Below, in pieces: positions 1 to 8,278 of a stretch of DNA of 64,000 bases. The stretch is from Sphingobacterium composti (GTDB lineage: Bacteria; Bacteroidota; Bacteroidia; Sphingobacteriales; Sphingobacteriaceae), in assembly GCF_009829075.1 (NCBI RefSeq), contig NZ_WUQZ01000015.1:1-64000 (forward strand). Direction: 5' to 3'. The position numbers and the translations under genes were made by a program. Below the pieces are notes generated by a model. It was not told the DNA's origin. It worked only from the letters and a program-made list of their open reading frames with translations, and made no database searches. How positions within the stretch are numbered: position 1 is the first letter of the stretch; each line of letters opens with the position of its first letter.

Positions 1-12
1 AATAAGATTTTT

Positions 13-119
<107 letters not shown>

Positions 120-135
120 TTTTTTATTAAAACTA

Positions 136-168
136 AAGCCTTGTCACATAAAGTGGTAAGGCTTTTTT
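136..168 (+). terminator. Terminator of the rRNA operon
   Basis: A 12-bp stem (AAGCCTTGTCAC pairing with GTGGTAAGGCTT, including two G-U pairs) with a 5-base loop is followed by a run of T. It lies 16 bases after the 5S gene. Confidence 0.85.
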
Positions 169-245
169 GCGTTTAGAGACTATTATATCTACATTTTTAC
201 ATCAACTTTACTGTATAAGCTTTATCTTGTATTTCCGTTTTTAGG

Positions 246-286
<41 letters not shown>

Positions 287-341
287 GTGTATCCTTTTCG
301 TAATGTAGCTCGTTATAAGGAAATGACCATTTAACAGAATT

Positions 342-767
342 ATGAAATTATTAAACCTTATTCTTTTAGTATTTATTACTCTTTTTTTAGGATGTAAAAA
401 GGAAAACGATAATAGTATTGAGGAACGTATTAATTTAGTAAATACAAGATGGGTGATTAAATAGTCTAAAGTGATTCCACTTTCTAAAAATAAAAACAGT
501 CAAGCCCCTATAATTTGGTTGGGGGAAGAAAGTTTTGTTGTTACTACTGATTGTAATAGAATAACAGGATTATTAAAAATATTTGATACGACTATAGTAT
601 TTTCTGATTATACGACCACTTTAGCATATTGCGGGGGGCAATTATCTATGGATGATTATTATATGCAAAATCTGGGAAAAATATCATCTTATAAATATAG
701 TAACGGGATATTATATTTATACATTGGAACAAATATGATTGGCTCTTTCAAACGTATTGAAGATTAA
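342..767 (+). pseudogene. META-like lipoprotein gene interrupted by an in-frame stop
   Basis: An ATG at 342 opens a frame with a lipoprotein signal peptide (lipobox LFLGC, Cys at codon 18). It runs 40 codons to a TAG at 462-464 and continues in the same frame to a TAA at 765-767. Joined, the two parts give about 141 residues. The downstream part shows a META/HslJ-like pattern: a TRW motif, then CN...G, a Thr-Thr...Cys stretch, a LGKISSY segment and a final hydrophobic strand. Such small lipoproteins are common in Bacteroidota and are of unknown function. The downstream part could begin at GTG 471, but it would then lack the export signal, so restart would give a misplaced protein. One base change (CAG, AAG or GAG to TAG) explains the break. 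A sequencing error cannot be excluded. Confidence 0.75.
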
Positions 768-839
768 TACACCAATTTATTTGTGATAGAATTAGTATTG
801 ATTTTATACCAAAGATTTAATTGTCTACCTTTGTATCGA

Positions 840-1787
840 ATGGGAACAGCATTAGACAATGGTATTAAGCCGTATAATCATTACGGGGCATATTTGAAGG
901 AAAAATATAATGGACAAAAAGTATTTAAAGTTATCGTTGATGGTAATTTTACTTGTCCTAACCGTGATGGTAGCAAAGGCTATGGTGGCTGTACTTATTG
1001 TAATGTAGACTCTTTTACACCTGATACAGCTCGTAAGATACCTTCAATTCGTGAGCAGGTCGAGAGTGGTATTGAGCGAGCTCGTAATAATTATGGGGCT
1101 GAAAAGTTCATTATCTATTTTCAACCCAATACCAACACTTATGCACCTGCACATATGCTCAAAATGCTTTATGACGAGGCTTTGAGTATTGATCCAGAGA
1201 ATACTTTAGGCTTATCAGTTGGCACTCGTCCAGATTGTTTGGATGCTGAGAAAATTGCTTTATTAGAGTCTTATACGGATAGATATGATGTTGATTTAGA
1301 AATGGGAATGGAGTCTATCTATAATGATACATTAGAGCGTATTAATAGAGGCTGCTCTCATGATGAGTTTCTTTCTATAATGGATATGTTGATAAGCAGT
1401 CCTCTGGAATTGTGTGTGCATACCATATTTGGTTTTCCTTGGGAAACGGAAGAAATGATGCTTCGTTATGCGGACGAAATTAACAAACATCCTCATATTA
1501 AGTTTGTGAAATTGCACCACCTTCATATTGTTGAAGGTTCTATAATGGGGGTTAAATATAAGCGTGAGCCTTTCAAGTTATTTTCTATGGAAGAGTATAC
1601 GGAGTTTTTAGCAAAATTTATTCCTTTATTAAGACCTGATATAATTATTCAGCGTGTGTTTGGTATAGCTGACCAAGATTTGTTGATCGCTCCAAATTGG
1701 GGGTTGAAAAAATCTGGAATTCAAACTTATATTGATAAAGGTTTAGAGGCGAGAGGCGTTCAGCAAGGAAGTTTGTATCTTTCATAA
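840..1787 (+). CDS. TIGR01212-type radical SAM protein (YhcC/YtqA family)
   Basis: This is a radical SAM enzyme of the YhcC/YtqA family. Three cysteines (C39, C51, C54 from the chosen start) in CPNRDG...GGCTYC would bind the 4Fe-4S cluster that cleaves S-adenosylmethionine. Further family marks are YFQPNTNTYAP, GLSVGTRPDC and LEMGMESI. From general knowledge, the Bacillus relative YtqA (MnmL) acts in modifying the wobble uridine of tRNA; whether this protein does the same is inference. The frame is open upstream to a GTG at 783, but family proteins begin near the Lys-Pro-Tyr-Asn segment, so the ATG at 840 is preferred. A TACCTTTG element (826-833) ends 6 bp before that ATG, which would make the transcript nearly leaderless. 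The gene stands alone. Confidence 0.85.
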   Translation: MGTALDNGIKPYNHYGAYLKEKYNGQKVFKVIVDGNFTCPNRDGSKGYGGCTYCNVDSFTPDTARKIPSIREQVESGIERARNNYGAEKFIIYFQPNTNTYAPAHMLKMLYDEALSIDPENTLGLSVGTRPDCLDAEKIALLESYTDRYDVDLEMGMESIYNDTLERINRGCSHDEFLSIMDMLISSPLELCVHTIFGFPWETEEMMLRYADEINKHPHIKFVKLHHLHIVEGSIMGVKYKREPFKLFSMEEYTEFLAKFIPLLRPDIIIQRVFGIADQDLLIAPNWGLKKSGIQTYIDKGLEARGVQQGSLYLS

Positions 1788-1850
1788 TTTAACTTAATTA
1801 GCGTTTTATAGGGAAATAATGTTATCTTTAAGTAAATAACACTTAATATA

Positions 1851-2879
1851 ATGAGAATTTTCCTTTGCTTTTTTGTATTATTACTTAATAAAATTTTTTA
1901 TACTGCTTGTTCACCTGAAAATAAAGATGATTTAATCCCTCCCACTATTATTGATAGTACCGATACCAAGGGTGATAACACTAATCCTCCCCCAAAAGCA
2001 ATAATTGTAAAGAAGTCAAGTGAAAATGAAATTAGCAATTTTAAAATTAACCTTAATAGGGCTGAAAGCTATTATTTGGGTAGTGTGTGGTCATTAGGTG
2101 ATACATCAAAAGGCCTTGAAATTTTGCATCTTCCTAATAAAGAGAAGAAAGAAAAGATACATTTTCTAAGCTATAATACCTCTGTTGATTTAGAAAATCA
2201 CATTCCTTCGTACGTTAATATGTTGACTTATGCTAAAAAGTTTAATCCTGGTTCGACTACTCTGAATTTTAGTTCTGGCAGTTTTTTTGATTATGGTATT
2301 ATTCAATATTATTTAGGAAATGGGGATGATTATAAAGTTGTTAAGGAGTTAGTAGCTATAAATGACTCTACATATATTCGAAAGAAGAATGGTGTATCGA
2401 GATATTCTCTTCATGAATATCTATACATTTTTACTGATTTAGTTGAAATCAATAGCATATATGATGAGAATTATCTTAAGCAATTAAAAGATGAAAAATT
2501 TAATCCATATTATATCTCATCTGTAACATATGGTGCTGAATCAATCTTTCTAGCTGAAACCGATTCTACTCAAGCAGCGTTTAACAGTGTATTTGATAAG
2601 TTAATTAAAAATTCAGAGCTACTGAGTTCAGATATTGCTGTTCTAGATGCAAGTAATATGTTAATATACCGAAAAGATAGTAGTAATAAAAACAGTTTTA
2701 TTAAGTTCGGTAAAGGCTCATCGGAAATTCGAAATTACATAAAAGAGTTTAACGATCTTAATAAGAGAAGTGCTAATTCTGTAAATTTTCCTTTCTCATT
2801 TACGTTGTCGAAATTGGATGATATGACTACGCTGAAATATAAAATGAAATATGATATTTTTGAAAAGGTTGAGAAATAA
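1851..2879 (+). CDS. Hypothetical lipoprotein, 342 aa
   Basis: The product starts with a hydrophobic signal segment (residues 3-19) ending in YTAC, a lipobox with Cys20, so it should be a lipidated envelope protein. A Pro/Asp/Lys-rich linker follows (about 22-50), then a mixed-composition domain of about 290 residues rich in Tyr, Ser and Asn. I recognise no catalytic motif or family. The gene has its own upstream gap of 63 bp and ends at a terminator shared with the convergent gene. Its AT-rich, Asn/Lys-rich coding is typical of fast-evolving Bacteroidota surface lipoproteins. Function unknown. Confidence 0.7.
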   Translation: MRIFLCFFVLLLNKIFYTACSPENKDDLIPPTIIDSTDTKGDNTNPPPKAIIVKKSSENEISNFKINLNRAESYYLGSVWSLGDTSKGLEILHLPNKEKKEKIHFLSYNTSVDLENHIPSYVNMLTYAKKFNPGSTTLNFSSGSFFDYGIIQYYLGNGDDYKVVKELVAINDSTYIRKKNGVSRYSLHEYLYIFTDLVEINSIYDENYLKQLKDEKFNPYYISSVTYGAESIFLAETDSTQAAFNSVFDKLIKNSELLSSDIAVLDASNMLIYRKDSSNKNSFIKFGKGSSEIRNYIKEFNDLNKRSANSVNFPFSFTLSKLDDMTTLKYKMKYDIFEKVEK

Positions 2880-2906
2880 AAAAAGCGACTATTGTCACTT
2901 TTTTTA
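2876..2906. terminator. Bidirectional terminator between convergent genes
   Basis: The arms AAAAAGCGAC and GTCACTTTTT form a hairpin with one mismatch, with an A run on one side and a T run on the other. It can therefore serve the lipoprotein gene to its left and the pyrophosphohydrolase gene to its right. Confidence 0.65.
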
Positions 2907-3374
2907 TTTCTCTATGATTGATTTTAAATCAGCGGGGGAGTAGTTGATTGATTTTAAAGTCTTATTGTCTCCTTCGCGGAATACTAAATAAAGACCGTCT
3001 ACTTCTTTATAATACGAATCGACACCTTTCTCTTCTTTGTAATATTTCATGGTCGCTTCAGCCTCTTCAATAGATTTACAAGCTTTACTCATGTTAGAAC
3101 GTTGTACTTCTTCGAACAAGCTGTTGAATTTGTCGCCTAAACCGAATTCTAATACTGCACCAGACAATACATATTGAATATCACATAGTGCATCTGCAAT
3201 TTCTGCGATGTCTTTTTCCTCTATTGCCTCTTCTAACTCTTTTAATTCTTCAGCAATCAAAGAAACACGAAGGTTGCATCTTGATTCGGATGGAATTTGT
3301 GGTGTATCTAATATAGGGTGCTGAAAAGTTTTGTGAAATTCAGCCACAGAAGTTAACGATTTAGGGTCTGTCAT
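2904..3374 (-). CDS. MazG-like NTP pyrophosphohydrolase
   Basis: A 156-residue all-helical pyrophosphohydrolase of the MazG / phosphoribosyl-ATP pyrophosphohydrolase superfamily. The metal-binding signature is visible as EELKELEEA (about residues 42-50) followed by EIADALCDIQYV (about 57-68), giving the ExxE...D/E pattern that binds Mg and the triphosphate. Members hydrolyse (d)NTPs or related nucleotides to the monophosphate plus pyrophosphate, often as house-cleaning enzymes. The C-terminal 50 residues (YYKEEKG, YLVFREGDNKTLKS) form an extension seen in standalone Bacteroidota members. Substrate is not predictable. The gene is monocistronic and converges on the lipoprotein gene. Confidence 0.82.
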   Translation of the reverse strand: MTDPKSLTSVAEFHKTFQHPILDTPQIPSESRCNLRVSLIAEELKELEEAIEEKDIAEIADALCDIQYVLSGAVLEFGLGDKFNSLFEEVQRSNMSKACKSIEEAEATMKYYKEEKGVDSYYKEVDGLYLVFREGDNKTLKSINYSPADLKSIIEK

Positions 3375-3438
3375 GTTTATTAAATCTTTAATGTGTTGTA
3401 AAAATACGAATCTTTAAGCGTATTAGTAAATACCTCTA

Positions 3439-3476
3439 AAAACAAAAGTCTCGATTTTGTCGAGACTTTTTGTTTT
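3439..3476 (-). terminator. Terminator of the pseudouridine synthase gene
   Basis: A long stem (arms AAAACAAAAGTCTCGA and TCGAGACTTTTTGTTTT, loop about 5) overlaps the stop codon of the minus-strand gene. It has a T run in the minus direction. Confidence 0.8.
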
Positions 3477-4797
3477 ATTTTACGAAGTGTTTCAATTGAA
3501 TCAATTCTCTTTCTTCTAAATATCTCCAACGTCCACGTGGCAAATCTTTCTTGGTTAAGTTAGCATAGACTACACGGTCTAATTTAACCACCTCATAACC
3601 TAATGATTCAAAAATACGTCTTACGATACGGTTTTTGCCGGAGTGAATTTGAATACCTACTTCACGCTTAGATGCTCCAGCAACATAGCTCAAGTCGTCA
3701 GGTTTAATAACACCATCTTCTAACTCGATACCAAATTGAATCTTATTAAAATCACCTTGTGTCAAGTTTTTATTTAACTCTACTTGGTAGATTTTAGTTA
3801 CGTTATTACGTGGATGAGATAGTTTTTCAGCTAGATTACCATCATTTGTCAATAATAGTAAACCAGTCGTATTTCTATCTAAACGACCAACAGGATATAT
3901 ACGCTCTTTAGTTGCTTTAGCGACCAATTGCATTACTGTACGGCGTTCTTGTGGATCGTCAGTAGTCGTGATATAATCTTTTGGTTTATTTAATAATACG
4001 TAAACCATTTTTTCACGTTTAAGACGTTCGTTATTATAACGAATTTCGTCTTTGGCAGGATCTACTTTAGTTCCTAATGAAGTTACGACTTCACCATTGA
4101 CAGAAACGACCCCAGCGGTAATTAATTCATCTGCTTTACGACGTGAACAAATACCAGCATTTGAAATATATCTATTCAAACGGATTAAACCGTCATCAGC
4201 TGCTTCTTTATTGGCAGGCTTATTAGCCGGTCTGAATTTTCTATTTGCAGAATATTTGAAATCGTTTTTCTCACGTTGTTCTTGATATTCTGAAGTTGGT
4301 TCTGGTCTTCTGTTTTTAGAATAACCATCTTTTTCGAAAGATTTACCGTAAGGTTTTCTATCACTTCTTCCTTCTTTATCAAATGATTTGCTGAAAGATT
4401 TTCTATCACTTCCACCTTCTTTATCAAATGATTTGCCGAAAGGTTTTCTATCGAAAGATTTTCTATCACTTCCACCTTCTTTATCAAATGATTTGCTGAA
4501 AGGTTTTCTATCGAAAGATTTTCCGAATGATTTGTTTTCATCTCTATCACCTGATTTTCCAAATGATGGACGACCGAAAGACTTTTTATCGTCTTTACTG
4601 AATTTTGAAAAAGGTGATTTACCGAAAGATTTATTATCTTCTTTTCTGTCTTTACTGAAAGAAGATTTACCGTAACTATCGGATTTATTGCTTCCAAATT
4701 TTTTGTTGGAATTGTCTTTCGATTTAAAGCTTTCTGAGTTGCTTCTACTTTTTCTGGAGTTGTCCTCGCGACTGTTCCTTTGACTTTTGAATGGCAT
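3475..4797 (-). CDS. RsuA/RluB-family pseudouridine synthase with long repetitive N-terminus
   Basis: The C-terminal 240 residues are a standard RsuA/RluB/RluE/RluF-family rRNA pseudouridine synthase. An S4 RNA-binding domain (about 203-262, NRYISNAGICSRRKADELI) is followed by the catalytic domain with YPVGRLDRNTTGLLLLTNDG, where the Asp is the nucleophile. The first 200 residues are low-complexity Ser/Lys/Asp/Phe/Arg-rich repeats (KSFDKEGGSDRKSF and variants), probably disordered and RNA-binding. Basic N- or C-terminal tails are common on this enzyme in Bacteroidota. The gene ends in a good terminator. Which 23S position is modified (RluB would act in helix 80) cannot be told from sequence alone. 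Start ATG at 4797; no alternative is needed. Confidence 0.9.
   Translation of the reverse strand: MPFKSQRNSREDNSRKSRSNSESFKSKDNSNKKFGSNKSDSYGKSSFSKDRKEDNKSFGKSPFSKFSKDDKKSFGRPSFGKSGDRDENKSFGKSFDRKPFSKSFDKEGGSDRKSFDRKPFGKSFDKEGGSDRKSFSKSFDKEGRSDRKPYGKSFEKDGYSKNRRPEPTSEYQEQREKNDFKYSANRKFRPANKPANKEAADDGLIRLNRYISNAGICSRRKADELITAGVVSVNGEVVTSLGTKVDPAKDEIRYNNERLKREKMVYVLLNKPKDYITTTDDPQERRTVMQLVAKATKERIYPVGRLDRNTTGLLLLTNDGNLAEKLSHPRNNVTKIYQVELNKNLTQGDFNKIQFGIELEDGVIKPDDLSYVAGASKREVGIQIHSGKNRIVRRIFESLGYEVVKLDRVVYANLTKKDLPRGRWRYLEERELIQLKHFVK
4366..4530. repeat. Tandem 45/60-bp coding repeats
   Basis: Within the pseudouridine synthase N-terminus, a unit containing AAATGATTTGCTGAAAG, TTTTCTATC and ACTTCCACCTTCTTTATC is repeated. 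A 45-bp version at 4381-4425 is followed by near-identical 60-bp units from about 4411 to 4530. All period lengths are multiples of three, so changes in copy number keep the frame and only lengthen or shorten the tail. Confidence 0.85.
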
Positions 4798-4935
4798 ATT
4801 TTTATATCAAAATTGAGGTACAAAGTTACAAAAAATTATGACATAATTAAGTTTTTTTTAATTCCAAAAATGCAGTCTGTAGCATGCTTAAATCAACTAT
4901 TTGGGAGTTGCATGAAAATGGCTGTTTTGTAACTG

Positions 4936-4967
4936 TTTGTTTTATAACCCAATAGTTCGTACATTTG
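4936..4967 (+). promoter_or_regulatory. Bacteroidota-type promoter of the lytic transglycosylase gene
   Basis: TTTG at 4936-4939, a 20-bp spacer, then TACATTTG at 4960-4967 match the Bacteroidota housekeeping sigma consensus TTTG-N(17-23)-TAnnTTTG exactly. Transcription would start about 4972-4975, leaving a leader of about 65 bases. A purine stretch AAGGGAG precedes the ATG at 5040. Confidence 0.75.
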
Positions 4968-5039
4968 TGGCTTCATAATTGGACCAAGCTATTTTTGATC
5001 GATTTTGTCAATCGTGGATAGGTAGCATTAAGGGAGTGA

Positions 5040-5792
5040 ATGATTAGAAAAAGAGTAATGTGTATTACAGCAATTTTTTCGATAATGGTTTTATCGAAGT
5101 TGCAATCAAAGCCACAAGGGACATTGTTTGAAAATCCCTATAAACAAGTGATGTTGGAGCATGCCGCTAGGCTTAAAGAAGAACTAAAACCTTCAGCTGA
5201 CAACAATAAATTAAACGTAAGTTCTCTAACTTTTGCAAACGAAAGTGTACCTACTGAGAATGTTTCCGTAAAGAGTAAATTGGGTAAATATCTAGCTCGT
5301 TTGTCATTCAAGAAAACTGGCTCACATAAGATGCATAAAAATGCTGATAAATATTTACCACAAATCGCAAAAATCCTTGAGTCCTACGGTATACCAGAAG
5401 ATTTTAAGTATATTCCTATTGTGGAGAGCGGACTGGATGCGTCTGTTAGTTCTCACAAAGGTGCTGGGGGATATTGGCAGTTTATGCCAGCGACAGCTAG
5501 ATTGTATGGTCTTAAAGTCAATGGAAAAGTTGATGAGCGTAAGGACTTCGTCAAATCTACGCACGCAGCAGCTAGATATATCAAAGATTTGTATGAGCAG
5601 TTTGGTGATTGGACTTTGGTAGCTGCAGCTTACAACGTAGGCGGAGGTAGCTTGAAGGCTTCTATTCGTAAACAGAAGAATGATAATTATTATACTATGC
5701 GTCTGAATGGTGAAACTGCTTCGTACGTATACAAAATAATATCAGTCAAACAGGTGATTGAAAATCCAGAGAAATATGGATATAATATTTAA
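5040..5792 (+). CDS. Lytic transglycosylase, SLT domain (MltD-like)
   Basis: A secreted peptidoglycan lytic transglycosylase. The N-terminal hydrophobic stretch (about 5-20) is a signal peptide. A linker follows, and the SLT/lysozyme-like domain covers about 103-240. The catalytic Glu is E129 in PIVESGLD, and GGYWQFMPATARLYGL, TQAAARYIKDLY-like and AAYNVGGG are the usual substrate-groove motifs. The enzyme cleaves the MurNAc-GlcNAc bond with formation of a 1,6-anhydro product. It lacks LysM domains, unlike the classical MltD, and is short (250 aa). It has its own promoter and terminator, so it is transcribed alone. Confidence 0.9.
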   Translation: MIRKRVMCITAIFSIMVLSKLQSKPQGTLFENPYKQVMLEHAARLKEELKPSADNNKLNVSSLTFANESVPTENVSVKSKLGKYLARLSFKKTGSHKMHKNADKYLPQIAKILESYGIPEDFKYIPIVESGLDASVSSHKGAGGYWQFMPATARLYGLKVNGKVDERKDFVKSTHAAARYIKDLYEQFGDWTLVAAAYNVGGGSLKASIRKQKNDNYYTMRLNGETASYVYKIISVKQVIENPEKYGYNI

Positions 5793-5813
5793 AATTTTAT
5801 AATTAGAAATACA

Positions 5814-5846
5814 CAAAAGGCTTGAAATTTTTTCAAGCCTTTTGTT
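5814..5846 (+). terminator. Terminator of the lytic transglycosylase gene
   Basis: The arms CAAAAGGCTTGAAA and TTTCAAGCCTTTTG form a 14-bp stem with a very short loop, followed by TTGTTTTT. Confidence 0.85.
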
Positions 5847-5859
5847 GTTTTTGCTAGAT

Positions 5860-5873
5860 GTGACGAGAGTCAC
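5860..5873 (+). promoter_or_regulatory. Candidate CRP/FNR-family operator upstream of the cbb3 operon
   Basis: GTGAC-GAGA-GTCAC is a perfect 5-bp inverted repeat with a 4-base spacer. The geometry is that of FNR boxes (TTGAT-N4-ATCAA), and it contains the CRP core GTGA-N6-TCAC. It lies 78 bp upstream of ccoN. A weak -7-like element TACTTTTA at 5918-5925 would put the operator centre about 60-65 bp upstream of the start site, a usual activator position. cbb3 oxidase operons are commonly under CRP/FNR-type oxygen control. Binding here is inference. Confidence 0.5.
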
Positions 5874-5950
5874 TTTTATTACCAAGTTGTATCATTAGGC
5901 TGTCACGGAAGTGTCATTACTTTTACATCGAAAAACAAAATGATAAAGTA

Positions 5951-8068
5951 ATGCATCTAGAGCAATTTAGTTACGACAACAAGATAGTTCGCAATTTTGG
6001 TATCGCGACTATCATTTGGGGTATCGTGGGTATGTCTATCGGATTATTGGTAGCATGTCAATTGATATGGCCCGAATTGAATTTTTTGACCCAATACACA
6101 ACCTTTGGTCGTGTACGTCCTGTACATACAAATGCTGTAATTTTTGCTTTTGTGGGTAATGCAATTTTTATGGGTGTTTACTACTCATTGCAACGTGTGT
6201 TGAAAGCACGTATGTTCAGTGACGCGTTGAGTAAAATACACTTTTGGGGATGGCAGTTGATTATAGTGGCGTCCGCCATTACACTTCCTTTAGGGTATAC
6301 TTCATCACATGAGTATGCAGAGATGGAATGGCCTATTGATTTGGGTATTACCTTGATATGGGTTGTTTTTGGTATCAATATGTTTGGTACAATTATCAAG
6401 CGTAGAGAACGACACATGTATGTTGCTGTGTGGTTTTACATTGCTACTTTTGTGACAGTAGCTGTTCTACATATTGTCAACTCAATACAATTACCTGTTA
6501 CATTTTGGAAAAGTTTTTATGTGTATTCAGGTGTTCAAGATGCCTTAGTGCAGTGGTGGTATGGACATAATGCTGTAGCTTTCTTTTTGACTACTCCATT
6601 CTTGGGTATGATGTACTACTTTTTGCCAAAAATGGCTAATCGTCCTGTTTATTCATATAAATTAAGTATCCTACACTTTTGGTCTTTGATATTTATCTAT
6701 ATCTGGGCAGGACCTCACCACTTATTATACACTTCGTTACCTTCTTGGGTACAATCACTGGGGGTTGTGTTTTCTGTAATGCTAATCGCACCATCTTGGG
6801 GTGGTATGATCAACGGTTTGTTGACACTTCGTGGAGCTTGGGATAAGGTTCGTACAGAACCCGTATTGAAGTTTATGGTTGTTGCTTTGACATGTTATGG
6901 TATGGCAACATTCGAAGGACCTATGCTTTCTCTTAAACAAGTGAATGCTATTGCGCACTTTACGGATTGGATCGTGGCTCACGTGCACGTAGGAGCATTG
7001 GGCTGGAATGGATTTATGACTTTTGCAGTATTGTATTGGTTGTTGCCACGTGTATACAAAACAGAGTTATACTCTAAAAAGTTAGCAAATGCACATTTCT
7101 GGATTGGAACATTAGGTATTTTGTTCTATGCTATTCCAATGTATTGGGCGGCTGTAGTTCAAGGTTTGATGTGGAAAGAGTTTACTCCTGAAGGAGTATT
7201 AAAATATCCTAACTTCTTAGCTACTACTTTGGAAATTATTCCAATGCATATGATGCGTGCAATAGGTGGTGCGTTGTATTTGGCGGGTGTAATCATGATG
7301 ACTTACAACTTGGCGAAAACAATGAAGAAAGGAAAATTGGTGGCTAATGAGGCTGCAGAAGCTCCAGCATTGGAACCATTAACTGTAAATGAGCGTTCGA
7401 CACACCGTAGATTAGAGCGCAAGCCAATATTATTTATGGTATTAGCATTAATAGCGATTCTAATTGGTGGTCTTGTGGAGATGATTCCAACATTTACAAT
7501 TCAAAACAATGTGCCAACTATAGCTAGTGTAAAACCATATACTGCATTAGAATTGCAAGGACGTGATTTGTACATCAAAGAAGGTTGTGTGAATTGTCAC
7601 TCTCAAACTATTCGTCCTTTCCGTTCGGAAACTGCTCGCTACGGCGAATATTCAAAAGCAGGGGAATTTGTTTACGACAGACCTTTCTTATGGGGTTCTA
7701 AACGTACCGGTCCAGATTTGCACCGTATCGGTGGAAAATATCCTAACAAATGGCATTTTGACCACATGTTAGATCCGACGATTACATCACCAGGTAGTAT
7801 CATGCCAGCATATCCATGGTTGATTGAACAAGAATTGGACAATTCTACTTTGGTAGCTAAAATGAAAGCTATGCAGACACTTGGTGTTCCATACACGGAT
7901 GCAGAGGTGAATAACGCTGTAGAAGATGCTCAAAAGCAAGCTGAAGCAATAGCGGCAGAATTGGCAAATAACCAAGTTGAAGTAAAATCTGATCGTGAAA
8001 TTATAGCAATGATAGCATATTTGCAACGATTGGGGACTGATATCAAGGCAAGTACAACTGATAAATAG
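5951..8068 (+). CDS. ccoNO: cbb3-type cytochrome c oxidase, fused subunits I and II (CcoNO)
   Basis: One polypeptide combines CcoN and CcoO, the usual arrangement in Bacteroidota. Residues 1-470 form the twelve-helix haem-copper subunit. HTNAVIFAF and AHVHVGALG carry haem ligands; YGHNAVAFF and GPHHLLYT carry the CuB histidines. A linker and one more helix (about 495-515) lead to the CcoO part with one c-type haem site C546-V-N-C549-H550 and the CcoO hallmark TIRPFRSE. A distal Met ligand is likely in GSIMPAYPWL. The enzyme reduces O2 to water with high affinity while pumping protons. It is the first gene of an operon (ccoQ 14 bp downstream). The chosen start at 5951 gives the usual N-terminus; an ATG at 5940 is followed at once by a stop. 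Confidence 0.97.
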   Translation: MHLEQFSYDNKIVRNFGIATIIWGIVGMSIGLLVACQLIWPELNFLTQYTTFGRVRPVHTNAVIFAFVGNAIFMGVYYSLQRVLKARMFSDALSKIHFWGWQLIIVASAITLPLGYTSSHEYAEMEWPIDLGITLIWVVFGINMFGTIIKRRERHMYVAVWFYIATFVTVAVLHIVNSIQLPVTFWKSFYVYSGVQDALVQWWYGHNAVAFFLTTPFLGMMYYFLPKMANRPVYSYKLSILHFWSLIFIYIWAGPHHLLYTSLPSWVQSLGVVFSVMLIAPSWGGMINGLLTLRGAWDKVRTEPVLKFMVVALTCYGMATFEGPMLSLKQVNAIAHFTDWIVAHVHVGALGWNGFMTFAVLYWLLPRVYKTELYSKKLANAHFWIGTLGILFYAIPMYWAAVVQGLMWKEFTPEGVLKYPNFLATTLEIIPMHMMRAIGGALYLAGVIMMTYNLAKTMKKGKLVANEAAEAPALEPLTVNERSTHRRLERKPILFMVLALIAILIGGLVEMIPTFTIQNNVPTIASVKPYTALELQGRDLYIKEGCVNCHSQTIRPFRSETARYGEYSKAGEFVYDRPFLWGSKRTGPDLHRIGGKYPNKWHFDHMLDPTITSPGSIMPAYPWLIEQELDNSTLVAKMKAMQTLGVPYTDAEVNNAVEDAQKQAEAIAAELANNQVEVKSDREIIAMIAYLQRLGTDIKASTTDK

Positions 8069-8082
8069 AAAAGATTACAGTT

Positions 8083-8274
8083 ATGTTTAAACAAATTACA
8101 AACTTACAAGGTGATGAAATTTATTTAATGACATCCCTATGGATATTCCTCATATTTTTTATAGTCGTTGGGATTATGTTGTTCATGATGAAGAAAGATT
8201 ATGTTCAATATATGAAAGAGATTCCTTTTGACGAATCGGAATCAGAATCTAATTATTTGACGGATAGAAGTTAG
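8083..8274 (+). CDS. ccoQ: CcoQ/FixQ-like small membrane subunit
   Basis: A 63-residue protein with one membrane segment (about 15-38) and an acidic C-terminal tail (DESESES). Its size, topology and position between ccoNO and ccoP identify it as CcoQ/FixQ, the small accessory subunit that stabilises the cbb3 complex. Sequence conservation in this family is low, so the call rests mainly on context. It ends 4 bp before ccoP, which suggests coupled translation. Confidence 0.8.
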   Translation: MFKQITNLQGDEIYLMTSLWIFLIFFIVVGIMLFMMKKDYVQYMKEIPFDESESESNYLTDRS

Positions 8275-8278
8275 AAAT

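Noticed and set aside
4388..4675. Plus-strand open frame with FLSLPPSLSNDL repeats
   Set aside because: Antisense reading of the same DNA repeats; no start signal or promoter.
4185..4823. Long open frame on the minus strand overlapping the pseudouridine synthase
   Set aside because: It is a frame-shifted reading of the repetitive Ser/Lys/Asp-rich tail and has no homology-like pattern; the repeats keep two frames open.
5902..5916. GTCAC-GGAA-GTGTC as a second operator upstream of ccoN
   Set aside because: The halves do not form a proper inverted repeat in the CRP/FNR sense.
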